DNA from: Flavobacterium sp. WC2421
Lineage (GTDB): Bacteria > Bacteroidota > Bacteroidia > Flavobacteriales > Flavobacteriaceae
Assembly: GCF_040822115.1 (NCBI RefSeq)
Contig: NZ_CP162004.1
Location: 2,666,001 to 2,730,000 of the forward strand
DNA: 64,000 nt
Direction of reading: 5' to 3'
Position numbers and translations under genes: made by a program. The notes under the pieces were generated by a model. That model made no database searches and had not been told where the DNA came from. It saw only the letters and a list, made by a program, of their open reading frames with translations. Each line of letters opens with the position of its first letter. The first letter of the stretch is position 1. This document shows, one piece after another, positions 50,417 through 60,809 of this stretch.

Positions 50417-53400
50417 TTATTTACTTTCGTTTTCATATTCCTCAATGTGTTCAAATTCTGGGTAATGCTTGCGGGCTTTAGACCACATAAAATAAAGTGC
50501 TGGAATTACAAATAAGGTTAATACCAATGAGAAAATAGTTCCTCCTACAATTACAACTCCCATTCCAATTCTACTTGTCGAAGCGGCACCAAGCGACATA
50601 GCGATTGGTAAAGCTCCCAAGGAAATCGCTAAACTTGTCATTAAAATAGGTCTCAATCGTGCCTCCGAAGCTTCTAGAATGGCTTGTAGTTTTGGTTTGC
50701 CTTGTTCCCGAAGCTGATTCGCAAATTCGACAATTAAGATTCCGTTTTTGGTTACTAAACCTATTAGCATTACAGTTCCAATTTGGCTAAAAATATTCCA
50801 AGTTTGGTCAAATAACCATAAGGAAAATAAGGCTCCTGCCACGGCCATAGGAACGGTAAGTATAATGATAAACGGATCAATGAAACTTTCAAATTGTGCC
50901 GCCAAGATTAAAAATATTAATAGTAAAGCCAATCCAAAAGCAAAAGAAGTATTCGAACTACTCTCTACAAAATCCCTAGATTCTCCACCTAAATCGGTAG
51001 TAAAAGTATCGTCAAGTACTTTGGCTCTAATTTGTTCCATAGCTTCAATTCCATCATTGATACTTTTGCCTGGAGCGAGCGCCGCAGAAACAGTAGCCGA
51101 CATGAATCGATTGTTATGATACAACTGTGGCGGTTTACTTTGTTCCTCGATACTCACAATATTATCCATTTGGATTAAATCCCCTTTGTTGTTTTTAACA
51201 TACATTGAGGTTAAATCCAATGGTTTCGAACGGTCTTTTTGGTCAAATTGTCCAATAACTTGGTATTGTTTTCCTTTTTTCATGAAATAGCCAAAACGCT
51301 GTCCGCTTAAGGATAATTGCAAAGTTTGTGCAATATCAATTACTGAAATACCTAAACTCTCCGCTTTTTCACGGTCAATAGTTACGTTGATTTCGGGTTT
51401 GTTGAATTTCAAATTCACATCGGTCATGGCAAAAGTAGGATTGTTGGCCGCTTCCTCCATAAATAATGGAATTTTCTCTTCTAACTTAGCAAAACTTTGG
51501 GTTTGAATGATGTATTGAATAGGCAAACCACCACGTCTATTTACGGCGATGGTAGGCTGTTGTGTCACTGATGTTTTGGCATCCGGATATTGTTTGGTCC
51601 ATTTGGTTAATTTTTCGGCAATTTCATCTTGGGATAGTTTTCTTTCACTTGGTTCTTTTAACGAAAGACGCATAAAACCACTATTCACTGAGGAAGATCC
51701 AAAACCAGGGGAAGTCACGACCAAACTTACTTTTTTCTCTGGAATAGAGTCATCTACCAATTGGGCGATTTCTTGCATGAATCGGTCCGTATATTCATAA
51801 CTCGCGCCTTCAGGAGCAGTCATTCTTAGAATTAAAGAACTACGGTCATCATAAGGTGCAGTTTCTTTTTGGATCAAATTATAAAAAACAAAAATCAAAG
51901 CAAAGCAAGCAAATAAGATGGGGAAACTCCACCATTTTTTAGCCATAAAACGACTTAGCGCATCGGCATAATTAGTGTTTAATTTTTGGAAATACGGTTC
52001 GGTTAAAACGTAGAATTTTGATTTTTTTTGTTCGCCACCTTTCATTAAATAGGCATTCAACATGGGTGTAAGAGTTAACGATACAAAGGCCGAAATTAAA
52101 ACCGCCGCACCAATAACGACACCAAACTCTCGAAAGAGTCGGCCCACAAATCCTTCCAGAAATATTACAGGTAAGAATACTGCAGCTAAGGTGATTGAAA
52201 TAGAGATTACTGCAAAAAAGATTTCGTTAGACCCTTTAATAGCTGCCTCGATAGGCGTCATACCTTCTTCTACTTTTTTGAAAATATTTTCGGTGACAAC
52301 AATTCCGTCATCAACTACTAATCCTGTTGCTAAAACAATGGCTAATAAGGTCAAAACATTGATTGAAAAACCAAACAACCACATGATGAAAAAGGTTGCA
52401 ATCAAAGAAACTGGGATGTCAATTAAAGGTCTAAAAGCAATAGCCCAATCTCTAAAAAATAAGTAGATAATTAAAATTACCAAAAGAATAGAAATCCCCA
52501 AGGTTTCGGCCACTTCCAGTACTGATTTTTTTACAAAAATGGTATTGTCAAGCGCAATGTTTAATTTGATATCCTTTGGCAAATCCTTCTTTAACGCTTC
52601 GAATTGCTCATAAAAAGATTTCGAAATATCTAGATAATTTGCGCCTGGACGAGGAACAATCGCAAGACCAATCAATGGTAAACCCGACTGACTTAATTTG
52701 GTTTCGATATTTTCAGGACCTAATTCAGCTCTTCCCACATCACTTAAACGGACAATTTTATCACCATTCGTTCGGATGATGATGTTATTGAATTCTTCGG
52801 CTGTTGCTAAGTTTCCAACCGTTTTTACGGTCAACTCCGTATTATCACCCGTTAATTTTCCTGAAGGCAATTCGACATTTTGTGCATTCAATGCGGTGCG
52901 CACTTCGGCTACTGTCAATCCGTAGGAAGCTAGTTTTACAGGATCAATCCAAAGTCGCATGGCGTAGCGCTTTTGACCCCAAATTTGAACACCACTTACC
53001 CCAGGAATGGTTTCTAAACGTTGTGAAATTACATTTTCCGCATAATCACTTAATTCTAGTGGACTACGAGTGTCACTTTGTACGGTCATCGAAATAATTG
53101 CATCACTATTGGCATCAGCCTTAGAAACTACAGGTGGCGCATCAATATCTTGTGGTAAGCTTCGAATGGCTTGAGATACTTTGTCACGAACATCATTGGC
53201 GGCTTCTTCTAAGTCTTTATCTAAGTTAAATTCTACCGTGATATTGCTACTTCCTTGTGCACTGGAAGAAGTGATATTTCTAATTCCGTCAATCGAGTTG
53301 ATTGCTTTTTCAAGTGGTTCCGTAATTTGTGACTCTATAATATCACTATTAGCACCAGTATAATTGGTACGAATAGAAACTTGAGCGGGATCTATAGAAG

Positions 53401-53512
53401 GAAATTCTCGAACGCCAAGGTAGGTATATCCTATAATCCCAAATAATACTATTGTTAAATTCATAACAATAGTCATCACGGGTCTTTTAATACTTAGTGT
53501 AGATAAACTCAT
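50417..53512 (-). CDS. RND efflux pump, inner-membrane permease (AcrB/HAE1 type)
   Basis: Proton-driven drug exporter of 1031 aa with 12 TM helices and two large periplasmic loops. The N-terminus LSIKRPVMTIVMNLTIVLFG and YLGVREFPSIDPAQVSI are typical. The proton-relay region in TM4 is visible as LAIVLATGLVVDDGIVVTEN (two Asp), with a related KNGILIVEFANQLREQG in the second half. The hydrophobic HAE1 pattern (PGVSGVQIWGQKRYAMRLW) points to organic drugs or detergents and not metals. The operon order is adaptor, pump, TolC, with gaps of 69 and 10 bases. No regulator gene is adjacent. Confidence 0.97.
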   Translation of the reverse strand: MSLSTLSIKRPVMTIVMNLTIVLFGIIGYTYLGVREFPSIDPAQVSIRTNYTGANSDIIESQITEPLEKAINSIDGIRNITSSSAQGSSNITVEFNLDKDLEEAANDVRDKVSQAIRSLPQDIDAPPVVSKADANSDAIISMTVQSDTRSPLELSDYAENVISQRLETIPGVSGVQIWGQKRYAMRLWIDPVKLASYGLTVAEVRTALNAQNVELPSGKLTGDNTELTVKTVGNLATAEEFNNIIIRTNGDKIVRLSDVGRAELGPENIETKLSQSGLPLIGLAIVPRPGANYLDISKSFYEQFEALKKDLPKDIKLNIALDNTIFVKKSVLEVAETLGISILLVILIIYLFFRDWAIAFRPLIDIPVSLIATFFIMWLFGFSINVLTLLAIVLATGLVVDDGIVVTENIFKKVEEGMTPIEAAIKGSNEIFFAVISISITLAAVFLPVIFLEGFVGRLFREFGVVIGAAVLISAFVSLTLTPMLNAYLMKGGEQKKSKFYVLTEPYFQKLNTNYADALSRFMAKKWWSFPILFACFALIFVFYNLIQKETAPYDDRSSLILRMTAPEGASYEYTDRFMQEIAQLVDDSIPEKKVSLVVTSPGFGSSSVNSGFMRLSLKEPSERKLSQDEIAEKLTKWTKQYPDAKTSVTQQPTIAVNRRGGLPIQYIIQTQSFAKLEEKIPLFMEEAANNPTFAMTDVNLKFNKPEINVTIDREKAESLGISVIDIAQTLQLSLSGQRFGYFMKKGKQYQVIGQFDQKDRSKPLDLTSMYVKNNKGDLIQMDNIVSIEEQSKPPQLYHNNRFMSATVSAALAPGKSINDGIEAMEQIRAKVLDDTFTTDLGGESRDFVESSSNTSFAFGLALLLIFLILAAQFESFIDPFIIILTVPMAVAGALFSLWLFDQTWNIFSQIGTVMLIGLVTKNGILIVEFANQLREQGKPKLQAILEASEARLRPILMTSLAISLGALPIAMSLGAASTSRIGMGVVIVGGTIFSLVLTLFVIPALYFMWSKARKHYPEFEHIEEYENESK

Positions 53513-53581
53513 TTAGATTTTTTATTTTTTTATTGCTGATTTGAAGGCTAAGATGTCGACTTTGAATCGGATACCCTAAAT

Positions 53582-54640
53582 CTATTTAACGGTTACTTTA
53601 ACAGGAGCATCATTTTTTAATGCCATTACACCAGTTGTAATTACAGTATCACCCGCTTTTAATCCCGATAAAATTAATAGAGAAGCATCCGTTCTAGTGG
53701 CAGTTTCCACCATTATTTCTTTGGCTTTTCCCATATCAGAAATGAACACTTTTTTACCGTTTTGCACTGGAATCACTGCTTGGCTAGGAACAACAATGGC
53801 ATCTTTAATGACATCTAGTGGTAATTCGACATTAGCAAAAGTTCCAGGTAACAATTTCCCATCTTTATTATCTGTAATCGCACGAACTTGTAATGTTCTG
53901 GTAGCAATTTCTACAGCTGGCTCTATAGCATATACTTTGGCTGAATACGTATCAGAAGATCCCGCCACTGTAAAATTCAGATTAGTGTTATTTTTTATTT
54001 GATTGGCATATTTTTCAGGAATCGAAAAGGTGATTTTTAATTGACCAATGTTCACGAGTTTGGCTACTAAAACTGTAGGAGTAATATAGGTTCCTTTGGA
54101 AATCGAACGCAAACCAATTCTACCTGAAAACGGAGCTCTTACTGCTGTTTTAGCAATTTGGGCTTTAATCAATTGGCTTTGCGCGCGAGTGGATGCATAT
54201 TCAGCTCTTGCTACATCATACTCTTCCTGGCTGATGGCTTCTTTTTGTAATAAAAGTTTAGCTCTTCGCTCGTTTTCAGAGGCTAAACTTTCTTTAGTAT
54301 TGGCTTGACTCAGTTGTGCTCTTAATTCGGTGTCATTGACTTTAAAAAGTAATTGTCCTTTACTGACACTACTTCCTTCTTGAAAATTAATACTTTCTAC
54401 AATTCCCGATACTTCGGAACGTATTTCCACCTGTTCATTGGCCTCAATAGAACCAGATAGTGATAAATTGTTGTCAAATGTTTGTGGTTGGACCACAATT
54501 CCAGACAAACGCATCGCTTTTGGATTTCCTGATTTATCATTTCCTACTTCCGATTTTTCTTTATTTTCCATAATTCGATACGTGATAAAAGCACCGAAAC
54601 CAACAATTATTAAAGTGTATATAAAGTATTTTATTTTCAT
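53582..54640 (-). CDS. RND efflux periplasmic adaptor (membrane fusion protein)
   Basis: Adaptor of 352 aa with an N-terminal membrane anchor (YFIYTLIIVGFGAFITYRI), no lipobox, and then the MFP order. This has a lipoyl half (VEIRSEVSGIVESINFQEGS), an alpha-hairpin (about 105-165), the second lipoyl half (TAVRAPFSGRIGLRSISKGT), a beta-barrel and a C-terminal membrane-proximal domain (KAGDTVITTGVMALKNDAPV). It links the RND pump to TolC. It is first in the operon and is preceded by a good TTG-N20-TAAATTTG promoter 51 bases before the start. Confidence 0.96.
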   Translation of the reverse strand: MKIKYFIYTLIIVGFGAFITYRIMENKEKSEVGNDKSGNPKAMRLSGIVVQPQTFDNNLSLSGSIEANEQVEIRSEVSGIVESINFQEGSSVSKGQLLFKVNDTELRAQLSQANTKESLASENERRAKLLLQKEAISQEEYDVARAEYASTRAQSQLIKAQIAKTAVRAPFSGRIGLRSISKGTYITPTVLVAKLVNIGQLKITFSIPEKYANQIKNNTNLNFTVAGSSDTYSAKVYAIEPAVEIATRTLQVRAITDNKDGKLLPGTFANVELPLDVIKDAIVVPSQAVIPVQNGKKVFISDMGKAKEIMVETATRTDASLLILSGLKAGDTVITTGVMALKNDAPVKVTVK

Positions 54641-54690
54641 AGTTATTGGTTAAAGAAAGATTAGGTATTTATAATTTTATGTTAAAAAAA

Positions 54691-54721
54691 CAAATTTAGG
54701 TTTTCATATCGGAATCAGCAA
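54691..54721 (-). promoter_or_regulatory. Putative promoter of RND efflux operon
   Basis: On the minus strand TTG (54719-54721), a 20-base spacer, then TAAATTTG (54691-54698), matching the flavobacterial -33/-7 layout. No repressor gene or clear operator palindrome is adjacent. Confidence 0.6.
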
Positions 54722-54919
54722 TTTGTTAATTTTTATTTAACACTTGTCTATACAAATATTTTAATAAATGGAAAAAAATGAATGAATCCTCAGAAATAGT
54801 AATGAAGAGGCCCATTTTTAAAATTCAGAAAAACAATTGATATCATTCTTAAATGGTAATAGGACGTTAAAATGGTTAAAAGGTTTAAAGGAAAAGGGAA
54901 AAATATTTTAAAAAAAATA

Positions 54920-57025
54920 CTAACTGATATAGTTCCAAATATTTTTCTTTTTGGTCAATTCAATATAAACTGCTCTTAGGGAAGCATGTTCTGGTTTTTG
55001 CAACGGAGCATCTTCTTTTAATATTTTCATGGCATGGTTTCTGGCTAACGCCAAAATGTCTCTGTCTTTTACAATATCAGCAATTTGAAGATTAAGTACA
55101 CCACTTTGCTGCGTTCCCATTAAGTTTCCAGGACCACGAAGTTTAAGGTCGACTTCGGCAATTTCAAAACCATCGTTAGTACTCACCATGGTTTCCATTC
55201 GGGTTTTACTATCCGAACTCAATTTATGACTCGTCATCAAGATGCAATAACTTTGGTCGGCACCACGCCCTACGCGACCTCGTAACTGGTGTAGTTGTGA
55301 AAGGCCAAAACGTTCCGCACTTTCTATAATCATTACTGAAGCATTGGGTACATTAACACCCACCTCTATTACAGTAGTTGCGACCATTATATTGGTTTTA
55401 CCTTCGGAGAAGCGTTTCATTTCAGCATCTTTATCGGCAGGTTTCATTTTTCCGTGTAAAATTGAAATGGCATATTGGGGTAGCGGAAAATCACGAGAAA
55501 TACTCTCATAACCGTCCATTAAATCTTTGAAATCCATTTTCTCCGATTCTTGAATCAGCGGATAAACAATGTAAATTTGGCGTCCTATCGCAATTTCATC
55601 GCGTATGAATTTCCAAACTTTTAAGCGGTTGCTATCAAAACGATGTACCGTTTGAATGGGTTTTCTTCCCGGAGGCAATTCATCAATCACAGAGATATCT
55701 AGATCGCCATACAAACTCATCGCCAGTGTTCTTGGAATAGGAGTTGCGGTCATCACTAAAACATGTGGTGGAATCACGTTTTTCTTCCACAATTTAGAGC
55801 GCTGCTCCACACCAAAACGGTGTTGCTCATCAATTACTGCTAATCCTAAATTTTTGAATTTCACCTTGTCTTCTAGCAATGCATGTGTGCCAATCAGGAT
55901 TTGCAAAGTCCCATTTTCTAGTTCTTCGTGAATGATTCTTCGTGCTGCAGTCTTACTTGAACCAGTGAGTAGTTTAATGTTAATATTCAGTTCCTTAGCT
56001 AATTCTGATAATCCTATAAAATGCTGATTTGCCAAGATTTCGGTAGGTGCCATCAAGCAGGCTTGAAAACCATTATCAAGCGCCAATAACATCGTCATAA
56101 ATGCCACAATCGTTTTTCCAGAACCTACGTCACCTTGTAATAATCGGTTCATTTGGGCATTGCTACCCATGTCCGTTCTTATTTCTTTAATCACTCTTTT
56201 TTGTGCTCCCGTGAGTTCAAAAGGCAGGTGATTTTGATAAAATTCATTGAAAAATTCACCTACAACAGTAAAAGGATGCCCTTTGATTTTATGTTTCTGA
56301 ATCAGGTTTTTAGTAATTAACTGCAACTGAATAAAAAACAATTCTTCAAATTTTAATCGAAATTGGGCTTTCGCCAAAGCTTCGGTGCTTTTAGGAAAAT
56401 GGATATTGATTAAAGCGTCTTTTTTAGAAATCAGCTTTAGTTCAGCAATGAGATAATCCGGAAGCGTTTCGGTAAACAAAGTATGCGTTTCAAGAAACAA
56501 CTGTTGCATGATTTTGTTAATCGTACGGTTTGAAATACCTCGATTTGTGAGTGTTTCTGTCGAAGGATAAACGGGTTGCATGGCGGAGCGTAAACTTTTT
56601 TCATGTTCGCTCAATAATTCAATTTCAGGATGTGACATATTGTACATACCATTGAACGACGTGCATTTTCCAAAAATAACGCAAACCTCATTGATTTTGA
56701 GTGATTCACGAACCCATTTATGTCCTTGAAACCATACTAGTTCCATTTGTCCAGTATCGTCGACAAACGTTGCTACTAATCGTTTCCTGCCTTTACCAAA
56801 CTCCACCGTTTTGACATTGATAATTTTACCAATGATTTGAACTTCGGCTACATTATTTTGCAATTCATTGATTTTGTAATAACGGGTGCGATCAATGTAA
56901 CGGTTGGGGTAAAAATTGATTAAATCGGCATACTTATGAATCCCCAATTCCTTGCGTAGCAATTCGCCCCGACTGGGACCAACGCCTTTCAAATATTCAA
57001 TGGGAGTAAGTAGGAGGTTATTCAT
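54920..57025 (-). CDS. recG: ATP-dependent DNA helicase RecG
   Basis: Branch-migrating helicase of 701 aa (from the ATG at 57025) that reverses stalled forks and processes Holliday-like junctions. An N-terminal wedge/OB domain (about 1-180: IEYLKGVGPSRGELLRKELG; QIIGKIINVKTVEFGKG) precedes SF2 motifs. These are GDVGSGKT (about 295-303), the DEQH box near 397 (IDEQHRFGVEQRSKL), MTATPIPRTLAM, and VIEVGVNVPNASVMIIESAE with QLRGRVGRG. A 14-codon upstream extension is open but lacks family similarity. It is a single gene, divergent from the TlpA gene. Confidence 0.98.
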   Translation of the reverse strand: MNNLLLTPIEYLKGVGPSRGELLRKELGIHKYADLINFYPNRYIDRTRYYKINELQNNVAEVQIIGKIINVKTVEFGKGRKRLVATFVDDTGQMELVWFQGHKWVRESLKINEVCVIFGKCTSFNGMYNMSHPEIELLSEHEKSLRSAMQPVYPSTETLTNRGISNRTINKIMQQLFLETHTLFTETLPDYLIAELKLISKKDALINIHFPKSTEALAKAQFRLKFEELFFIQLQLITKNLIQKHKIKGHPFTVVGEFFNEFYQNHLPFELTGAQKRVIKEIRTDMGSNAQMNRLLQGDVGSGKTIVAFMTMLLALDNGFQACLMAPTEILANQHFIGLSELAKELNINIKLLTGSSKTAARRIIHEELENGTLQILIGTHALLEDKVKFKNLGLAVIDEQHRFGVEQRSKLWKKNVIPPHVLVMTATPIPRTLAMSLYGDLDISVIDELPPGRKPIQTVHRFDSNRLKVWKFIRDEIAIGRQIYIVYPLIQESEKMDFKDLMDGYESISRDFPLPQYAISILHGKMKPADKDAEMKRFSEGKTNIMVATTVIEVGVNVPNASVMIIESAERFGLSQLHQLRGRVGRGADQSYCILMTSHKLSSDSKTRMETMVSTNDGFEIAEVDLKLRGPGNLMGTQQSGVLNLQIADIVKDRDILALARNHAMKILKEDAPLQKPEHASLRAVYIELTKKKNIWNYIS

Positions 57026-57206
57026 TTGACTGTATTGGACGCGGGTAACACGGATTTGCAAATGCAAAACACAGATTAATGCGGATTTTTATTTTGATGA
57101 AGCGAAGATAGTTTTTTGTTTGGAAATTTGGAAATGGGACGGATGGAATGTGATGTAGGAAAAAAGTGTATATTTGAAATATGATTTTAGAAATAAAAAA
57201 AATAAA

Positions 57207-57701
57207 ATGAAAAAAATAGTATTACTCTTCACATTTTTGTTTGTTTTGAATGTTTTCTCACAGCAAAAAAAAATGTGGGCTAAATCAATTATTAATCAAA
57301 AGGCGCCAAAAATCACTGTTGAAAAATGGCTTTCTGATAAGCCTAATACAAAAGGAAAATTTATCTTAATAGATTTTTGGGCAACTTGGTGTGGTCCGTG
57401 TAAAAGAGCTATTCCAGAATTGAATAAGTTTAAAACAGAATTTGAAAATGATCTTGTAGTAATAGGTATTAGCGATGAAACAAAAGAGGAAGTAAATAAA
57501 CTTATTGACCCTAAAATTGAGTATTATAGTGCAATTGATACCAATAGAAAAATGTATGATTTTCTAGGGATAGCTGCTATTCCACATTGTATTTTAATAG
57601 ATCCTGATGGGATTATACGTTGGGAAGGTTACCCGATATTAAGAGGATATGAATTAACATCTGAAGTTATAAAAAAGATCATTGGGGAATATAAAAAATA
57701 A
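57207..57701 (+). CDS. Secreted TlpA-family thioredoxin
   Basis: Periplasmic thiol oxidoreductase of 164 aa from the ATG at 57207; a TTG 11 codons earlier would put charged residues before the signal peptide. The signal ends near LNVFSQQ. The thioredoxin fold has active site WATWCGPC (C62, C65), the classic WCGPC, and cis-Pro AAIPHCILIDPDGI. Unlike the TlpA protein at 14463 it is not lipidated and stands apart from DoxX genes. An extra Cys sits after the cis-Pro (PHC). It is followed by a membrane protein of unknown role. Confidence 0.93.
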   Translation: MKKIVLLFTFLFVLNVFSQQKKMWAKSIINQKAPKITVEKWLSDKPNTKGKFILIDFWATWCGPCKRAIPELNKFKTEFENDLVVIGISDETKEEVNKLIDPKIEYYSAIDTNRKMYDFLGIAAIPHCILIDPDGIIRWEGYPILRGYELTSEVIKKIIGEYKK

Positions 57702-57766
57702 AATATTTTCACTAAAACACTTTTAAAGGATTTAAAGATTTTTTAATTTTTGGTATAATAATTACG

Positions 57767-58297
57767 ATGCAAAGAATAATTTTAGAAAGGAATCTTGATT
57801 TTAAACAATTTCAAAATTTATTTATTTTGACATTTAGTTGCTTAATTACATTATTTGCAATGTTGTATTCATTGCGATCTAATGAATTTATTTACATTAA
57901 ATTAGGATTGTTTGCTTTTAGCCTCATTTTCATATTAGTGATGTTTACCAAGAAAGGGTTGGTGGTTAAAAAGAATGAATTGTATAATGGAGTTTTTTTA
58001 TTTGAAAAATTGACTTATAAAAAAGCAATTAAATGTGATTTTAAAATAGTAACCGTTTTTAAAGGAAGGTTATCTACTAACTATAATTACTCCTATGACA
58101 TTAAAGAATTTCACAATTGGGAGCCTGATTTAAACACTACTGTAGTAAGTTTTACTTTAAATTTGCTTAATCAAAATCATACAAAAAAAATCAAAGTGAT
58201 TACATTAACAAAAGTGGATAAAACAAAAATAGCTGTTGATTTTATACTAGCCAATACTTCTTTAAAATATGAAATTTTTAATCCAGTCTTTAACTAA
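57767..58297 (+). CDS. Membrane protein of unknown function
   Basis: Protein of 176 aa with two adjacent TM helices (about 18-38 and 45-63: NLFILTFSCLITLFAMLYSL; YIKLGLFAFSLIFILVMFT). A soluble, beta-rich C-terminal part (about 65-176) resembles a PH-like domain in layout (KKGLVVKKNELYNGVFLFEK). It lies 65 bases after the thioredoxin gene and 14 before a secreted protein gene. I do not recognise a family. Its cytoplasmic domain and short TM hairpin suggest a small regulatory or assembly factor, which is only a guess. Confidence 0.75.
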   Translation: MQRIILERNLDFKQFQNLFILTFSCLITLFAMLYSLRSNEFIYIKLGLFAFSLIFILVMFTKKGLVVKKNELYNGVFLFEKLTYKKAIKCDFKIVTVFKGRLSTNYNYSYDIKEFHNWEPDLNTTVVSFTLNLLNQNHTKKIKVITLTKVDKTKIAVDFILANTSLKYEIFNPVFN

Positions 58298-58311
58298 TTC
58301 AAAATATTAGT

Positions 58312-58941
58312 ATGATAAAAATTGTTACTTCTTTTATTTTGTTGATCTCAATTTCCGTTTACAGTCAGGATTTTGAAGGTAAAATTGAATATAAATTATC
58401 GTATTATCAAACGGATAGTAAAGCGATTATTGATTCTCCTGAAATTATAAAATTTCTGGGAGGTACATCTACATTTATAACCAAGAAAGGATTTTATAAA
58501 CAAATTACGAACTCGCAATATATGGCTTTTCAACTGTATGATCCCAAGGAAAATAGGTTGTACATGAAGAGTAAAATAGATTCGGATACGTTATTTTATA
58601 TCGTTGCTTCAAAAATTAAAAACACCAAGTTCGAGTATGAAATTATTAAAAATGCCGATACTATCTTGGGACATGTTTGTGATAAATTAAGTGTTCGAGA
58701 CAGTGTAGGAAAACAAGACTATTATTTTGCAAATGATTTGAAAGTAAGTCCAGAATATTTTCAAAATTTCACCGCTTTTAATAAAAATAAAATTACTGAT
58801 ATTATGAAATCAGTATTTCTTAGAGTTGATTATTATTTTATCGATTTTATTGCAAGAATGGAAGCTACAGCTATTATCGAAACTAAAGAAAATAATGAAG
58901 AGTTTCTTTTACCTCCATATAAAATTTTACTTGAAAAATAA
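58312..58941 (+). CDS. Secreted protein of the GLPGLI/DUF4412-like type
   Basis: Protein of 209 aa with a signal peptide (cleavage near ISVYSQD). The start FEGKIEYKLSYYQTD and the later ADTILGHVCDKLSVRD with YYFANDLKVSPEYF follow the pattern of Bacteroidetes exported proteins in the GLPGLI and DUF4412 groups. These have a beta-rich fold and a conserved I-x-G-x-x-C-x-K step. It has no enzymatic signature. It lies 14 bases downstream of the membrane-protein gene, so co-transcription is likely. Confidence 0.78.
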   Translation: MIKIVTSFILLISISVYSQDFEGKIEYKLSYYQTDSKAIIDSPEIIKFLGGTSTFITKKGFYKQITNSQYMAFQLYDPKENRLYMKSKIDSDTLFYIVASKIKNTKFEYEIIKNADTILGHVCDKLSVRDSVGKQDYYFANDLKVSPEYFQNFTAFNKNKITDIMKSVFLRVDYYFIDFIARMEATAIIETKENNEEFLLPPYKILLEK

Positions 58942-59034
58942 ATACTTTTTATTTAAAGAAACTTATAAATTTACTACTTGAAAAAACTTTTCAACCTTCA
59001 AATTATTAAAATATAAATTCAGACAAATCCCAAA

Positions 59035-60753
59035 ATGAAGAAAACAACAACCCCATTTTTATTCAAATTAGTATTTCTAATTTTCACTATTCTATTGATT
59101 AGTTTACCACATGCTGTAGCGCAAAATAAAACGGCAGAACTAGATAAATTAATGAATCAAGCTCATGCAAGTGGTGTATTTAATGGGACTGTTTTAGTTG
59201 CTGAAAATGGAAAAGTGATTTATCGCAAAGCTTTTGGCTATGCCAATAAAGAAACAAAACAGTTATTAAAACCAGAATTTTGTTTTGATTTGGCATCTGT
59301 TTCTAAGCAATTCACTGCTATGGGAATAATGATTTTAAAAGAAAGAAATAAGCTTTCGTACGATGATAAAATCACCAAGTATTTCCCTGAATTCCCTGTT
59401 TATGGGAAGGATATTACAATACGGAATTTACTAAATCAAACATCGGGTATGCCATTATATCAGCCATTCGCTAAGAAATATAACCTGACGAATGCTGAAA
59501 TTTTAAAAATAATAGAAGAAAGAGAAGCGTTGGACGCTGGCATTGGAGAGCGCTATGTGTATAATAATGCTGGTTACGTTATGTTGGGTTTAATTGTAGA
59601 AAAAGTTTCGAATAAGTCCTTAGCAGCATTTTTGAAAGAAAATATTTTTAAGCCATTAAAAATGAAAAATACTTTGGTTGGGGATACACCAAAAATTGAT
59701 TTAAAAAATAGAGCTATTGGTTATACTGTTATTGGTGAACTTGACGATTATGTAGTTTCACACACGGGTTCTACAAGTATGTTTTCAAATGTTGATGATT
59801 TGTTTTTATGGGATCAAGCTTTATATACTGAAAAGTTAGTTTCTAAAAAAACTATGCAAGAAGCGTTTACTCCTGTTGTTTTAAATGATGGTTCAGTATC
59901 TAATTACGGTTTTGGATGGTTTGTTACTCCAGAAAAAAAATCAGTTAACCACTCAGGAAGTGATTTTGGTTACCGTGCGTTTATCATGAGGGATTTAGAG
60001 AAAAAAAGCACTTATATCTGGCTTACGAATGCTGGAAATGCTATTAATAAAGATGAGATGAATGTGGCGATAGAAAACATATTAGCGTCTAAACCTTATG
60101 AAATTCCTAAGATTACCGTTTTTTCAGAATTACAAAAAGCATTAGAAGTAAACTCGGTAGATGATGCTATTGCAAAAACGACTAAATCTATACAATCGAA
60201 GCCAAATGAGTATGCAATGGACGATGCTGCTATTAATGAATTGGGTTACAAATTCCTTAACGAAAAGAAATTATCGGAAGCCTTTTCGATATTTAAATTT
60301 AATGTTCTAATAAATCCAAACTCTTCAAATGTTTATGATAGTTTAGGAGAGGCTTATCTATTGCAAAAAGACACCGCAAATGCTGTCGAAAATTATAAAA
60401 AATCAGTGGCACTAAATCCAGATAATGCAAATGCAAAAAACGTTTTAAAAAAATTAGGGATTGCAACAACTGATTTAATTACTGATGTTACAGTTGCTCC
60501 AGAAGTTCTTAAAAGCTATTTGGGTAGATATCAGTTAAATGAAAATTATTTTTTTACAGTAACCGAGGATAAAGGGCAATTATATATTCAAGGAACTAAC
60601 GAAAAAATTACAACTGTATATCCAATGGCGCAAAATAGATTTTATAGTAAAATAATTACAGCTCAGTTTACTTTTAATAGCGATAAAAATGGACATGTTG
60701 ATAGCTTGACATTAAATATGGGAAAAGATATGAATGCTAAAAAAGTGGAATAA
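59035..60753 (+). CDS. Class C beta-lactamase-like serine hydrolase with TPR and C-terminal domain
   Basis: Secreted serine hydrolase of 572 aa with a signal peptide (cleavage near AVAQN). The penicillin-binding fold shows all three motifs: SxxK as S88-V-S-K91, YxN as Y176-N-N178 and HxG as H306-S-G308 (the KTG equivalent). A TPR pair follows (about 395-470: FNVLINPNSSNVYDSLGEAY; DTANAVENYKKSVALNPDNA), then a C-terminal beta domain (about 485-572). Family members are D-amino peptidases, esterases or carboxypeptidases; few are true AmpC. The B1 metallo-beta-lactamase gene starts 56 bases later. Activity on beta-lactams should not be assumed. Confidence 0.92.
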   Translation: MKKTTTPFLFKLVFLIFTILLISLPHAVAQNKTAELDKLMNQAHASGVFNGTVLVAENGKVIYRKAFGYANKETKQLLKPEFCFDLASVSKQFTAMGIMILKERNKLSYDDKITKYFPEFPVYGKDITIRNLLNQTSGMPLYQPFAKKYNLTNAEILKIIEEREALDAGIGERYVYNNAGYVMLGLIVEKVSNKSLAAFLKENIFKPLKMKNTLVGDTPKIDLKNRAIGYTVIGELDDYVVSHTGSTSMFSNVDDLFLWDQALYTEKLVSKKTMQEAFTPVVLNDGSVSNYGFGWFVTPEKKSVNHSGSDFGYRAFIMRDLEKKSTYIWLTNAGNAINKDEMNVAIENILASKPYEIPKITVFSELQKALEVNSVDDAIAKTTKSIQSKPNEYAMDDAAINELGYKFLNEKKLSEAFSIFKFNVLINPNSSNVYDSLGEAYLLQKDTANAVENYKKSVALNPDNANAKNVLKKLGIATTDLITDVTVAPEVLKSYLGRYQLNENYFFTVTEDKGQLYIQGTNEKITTVYPMAQNRFYSKIITAQFTFNSDKNGHVDSLTLNMGKDMNAKKVE

Positions 60754-60809
60754 GTCACTATTAAAATATTTGTCTTAGAACTTTTAATAAATCATCGATA
60801 GCAATACTA

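Noticed and set aside
52062-52466. 134-codon plus-strand frame (and several others) antisense to the RND pump
   Set aside because: The sense strand encodes an intact RND permease. The antisense products lack start context, homology or signal features.
57026-57206. AACACGGATT / AACACAGATTAATGCGGATT stretch before the TlpA gene as a regulatory repeat
   Set aside because: It resembles common degenerate intergenic filler of Bacteroidetes. Two imperfect units are too few to claim an operator.
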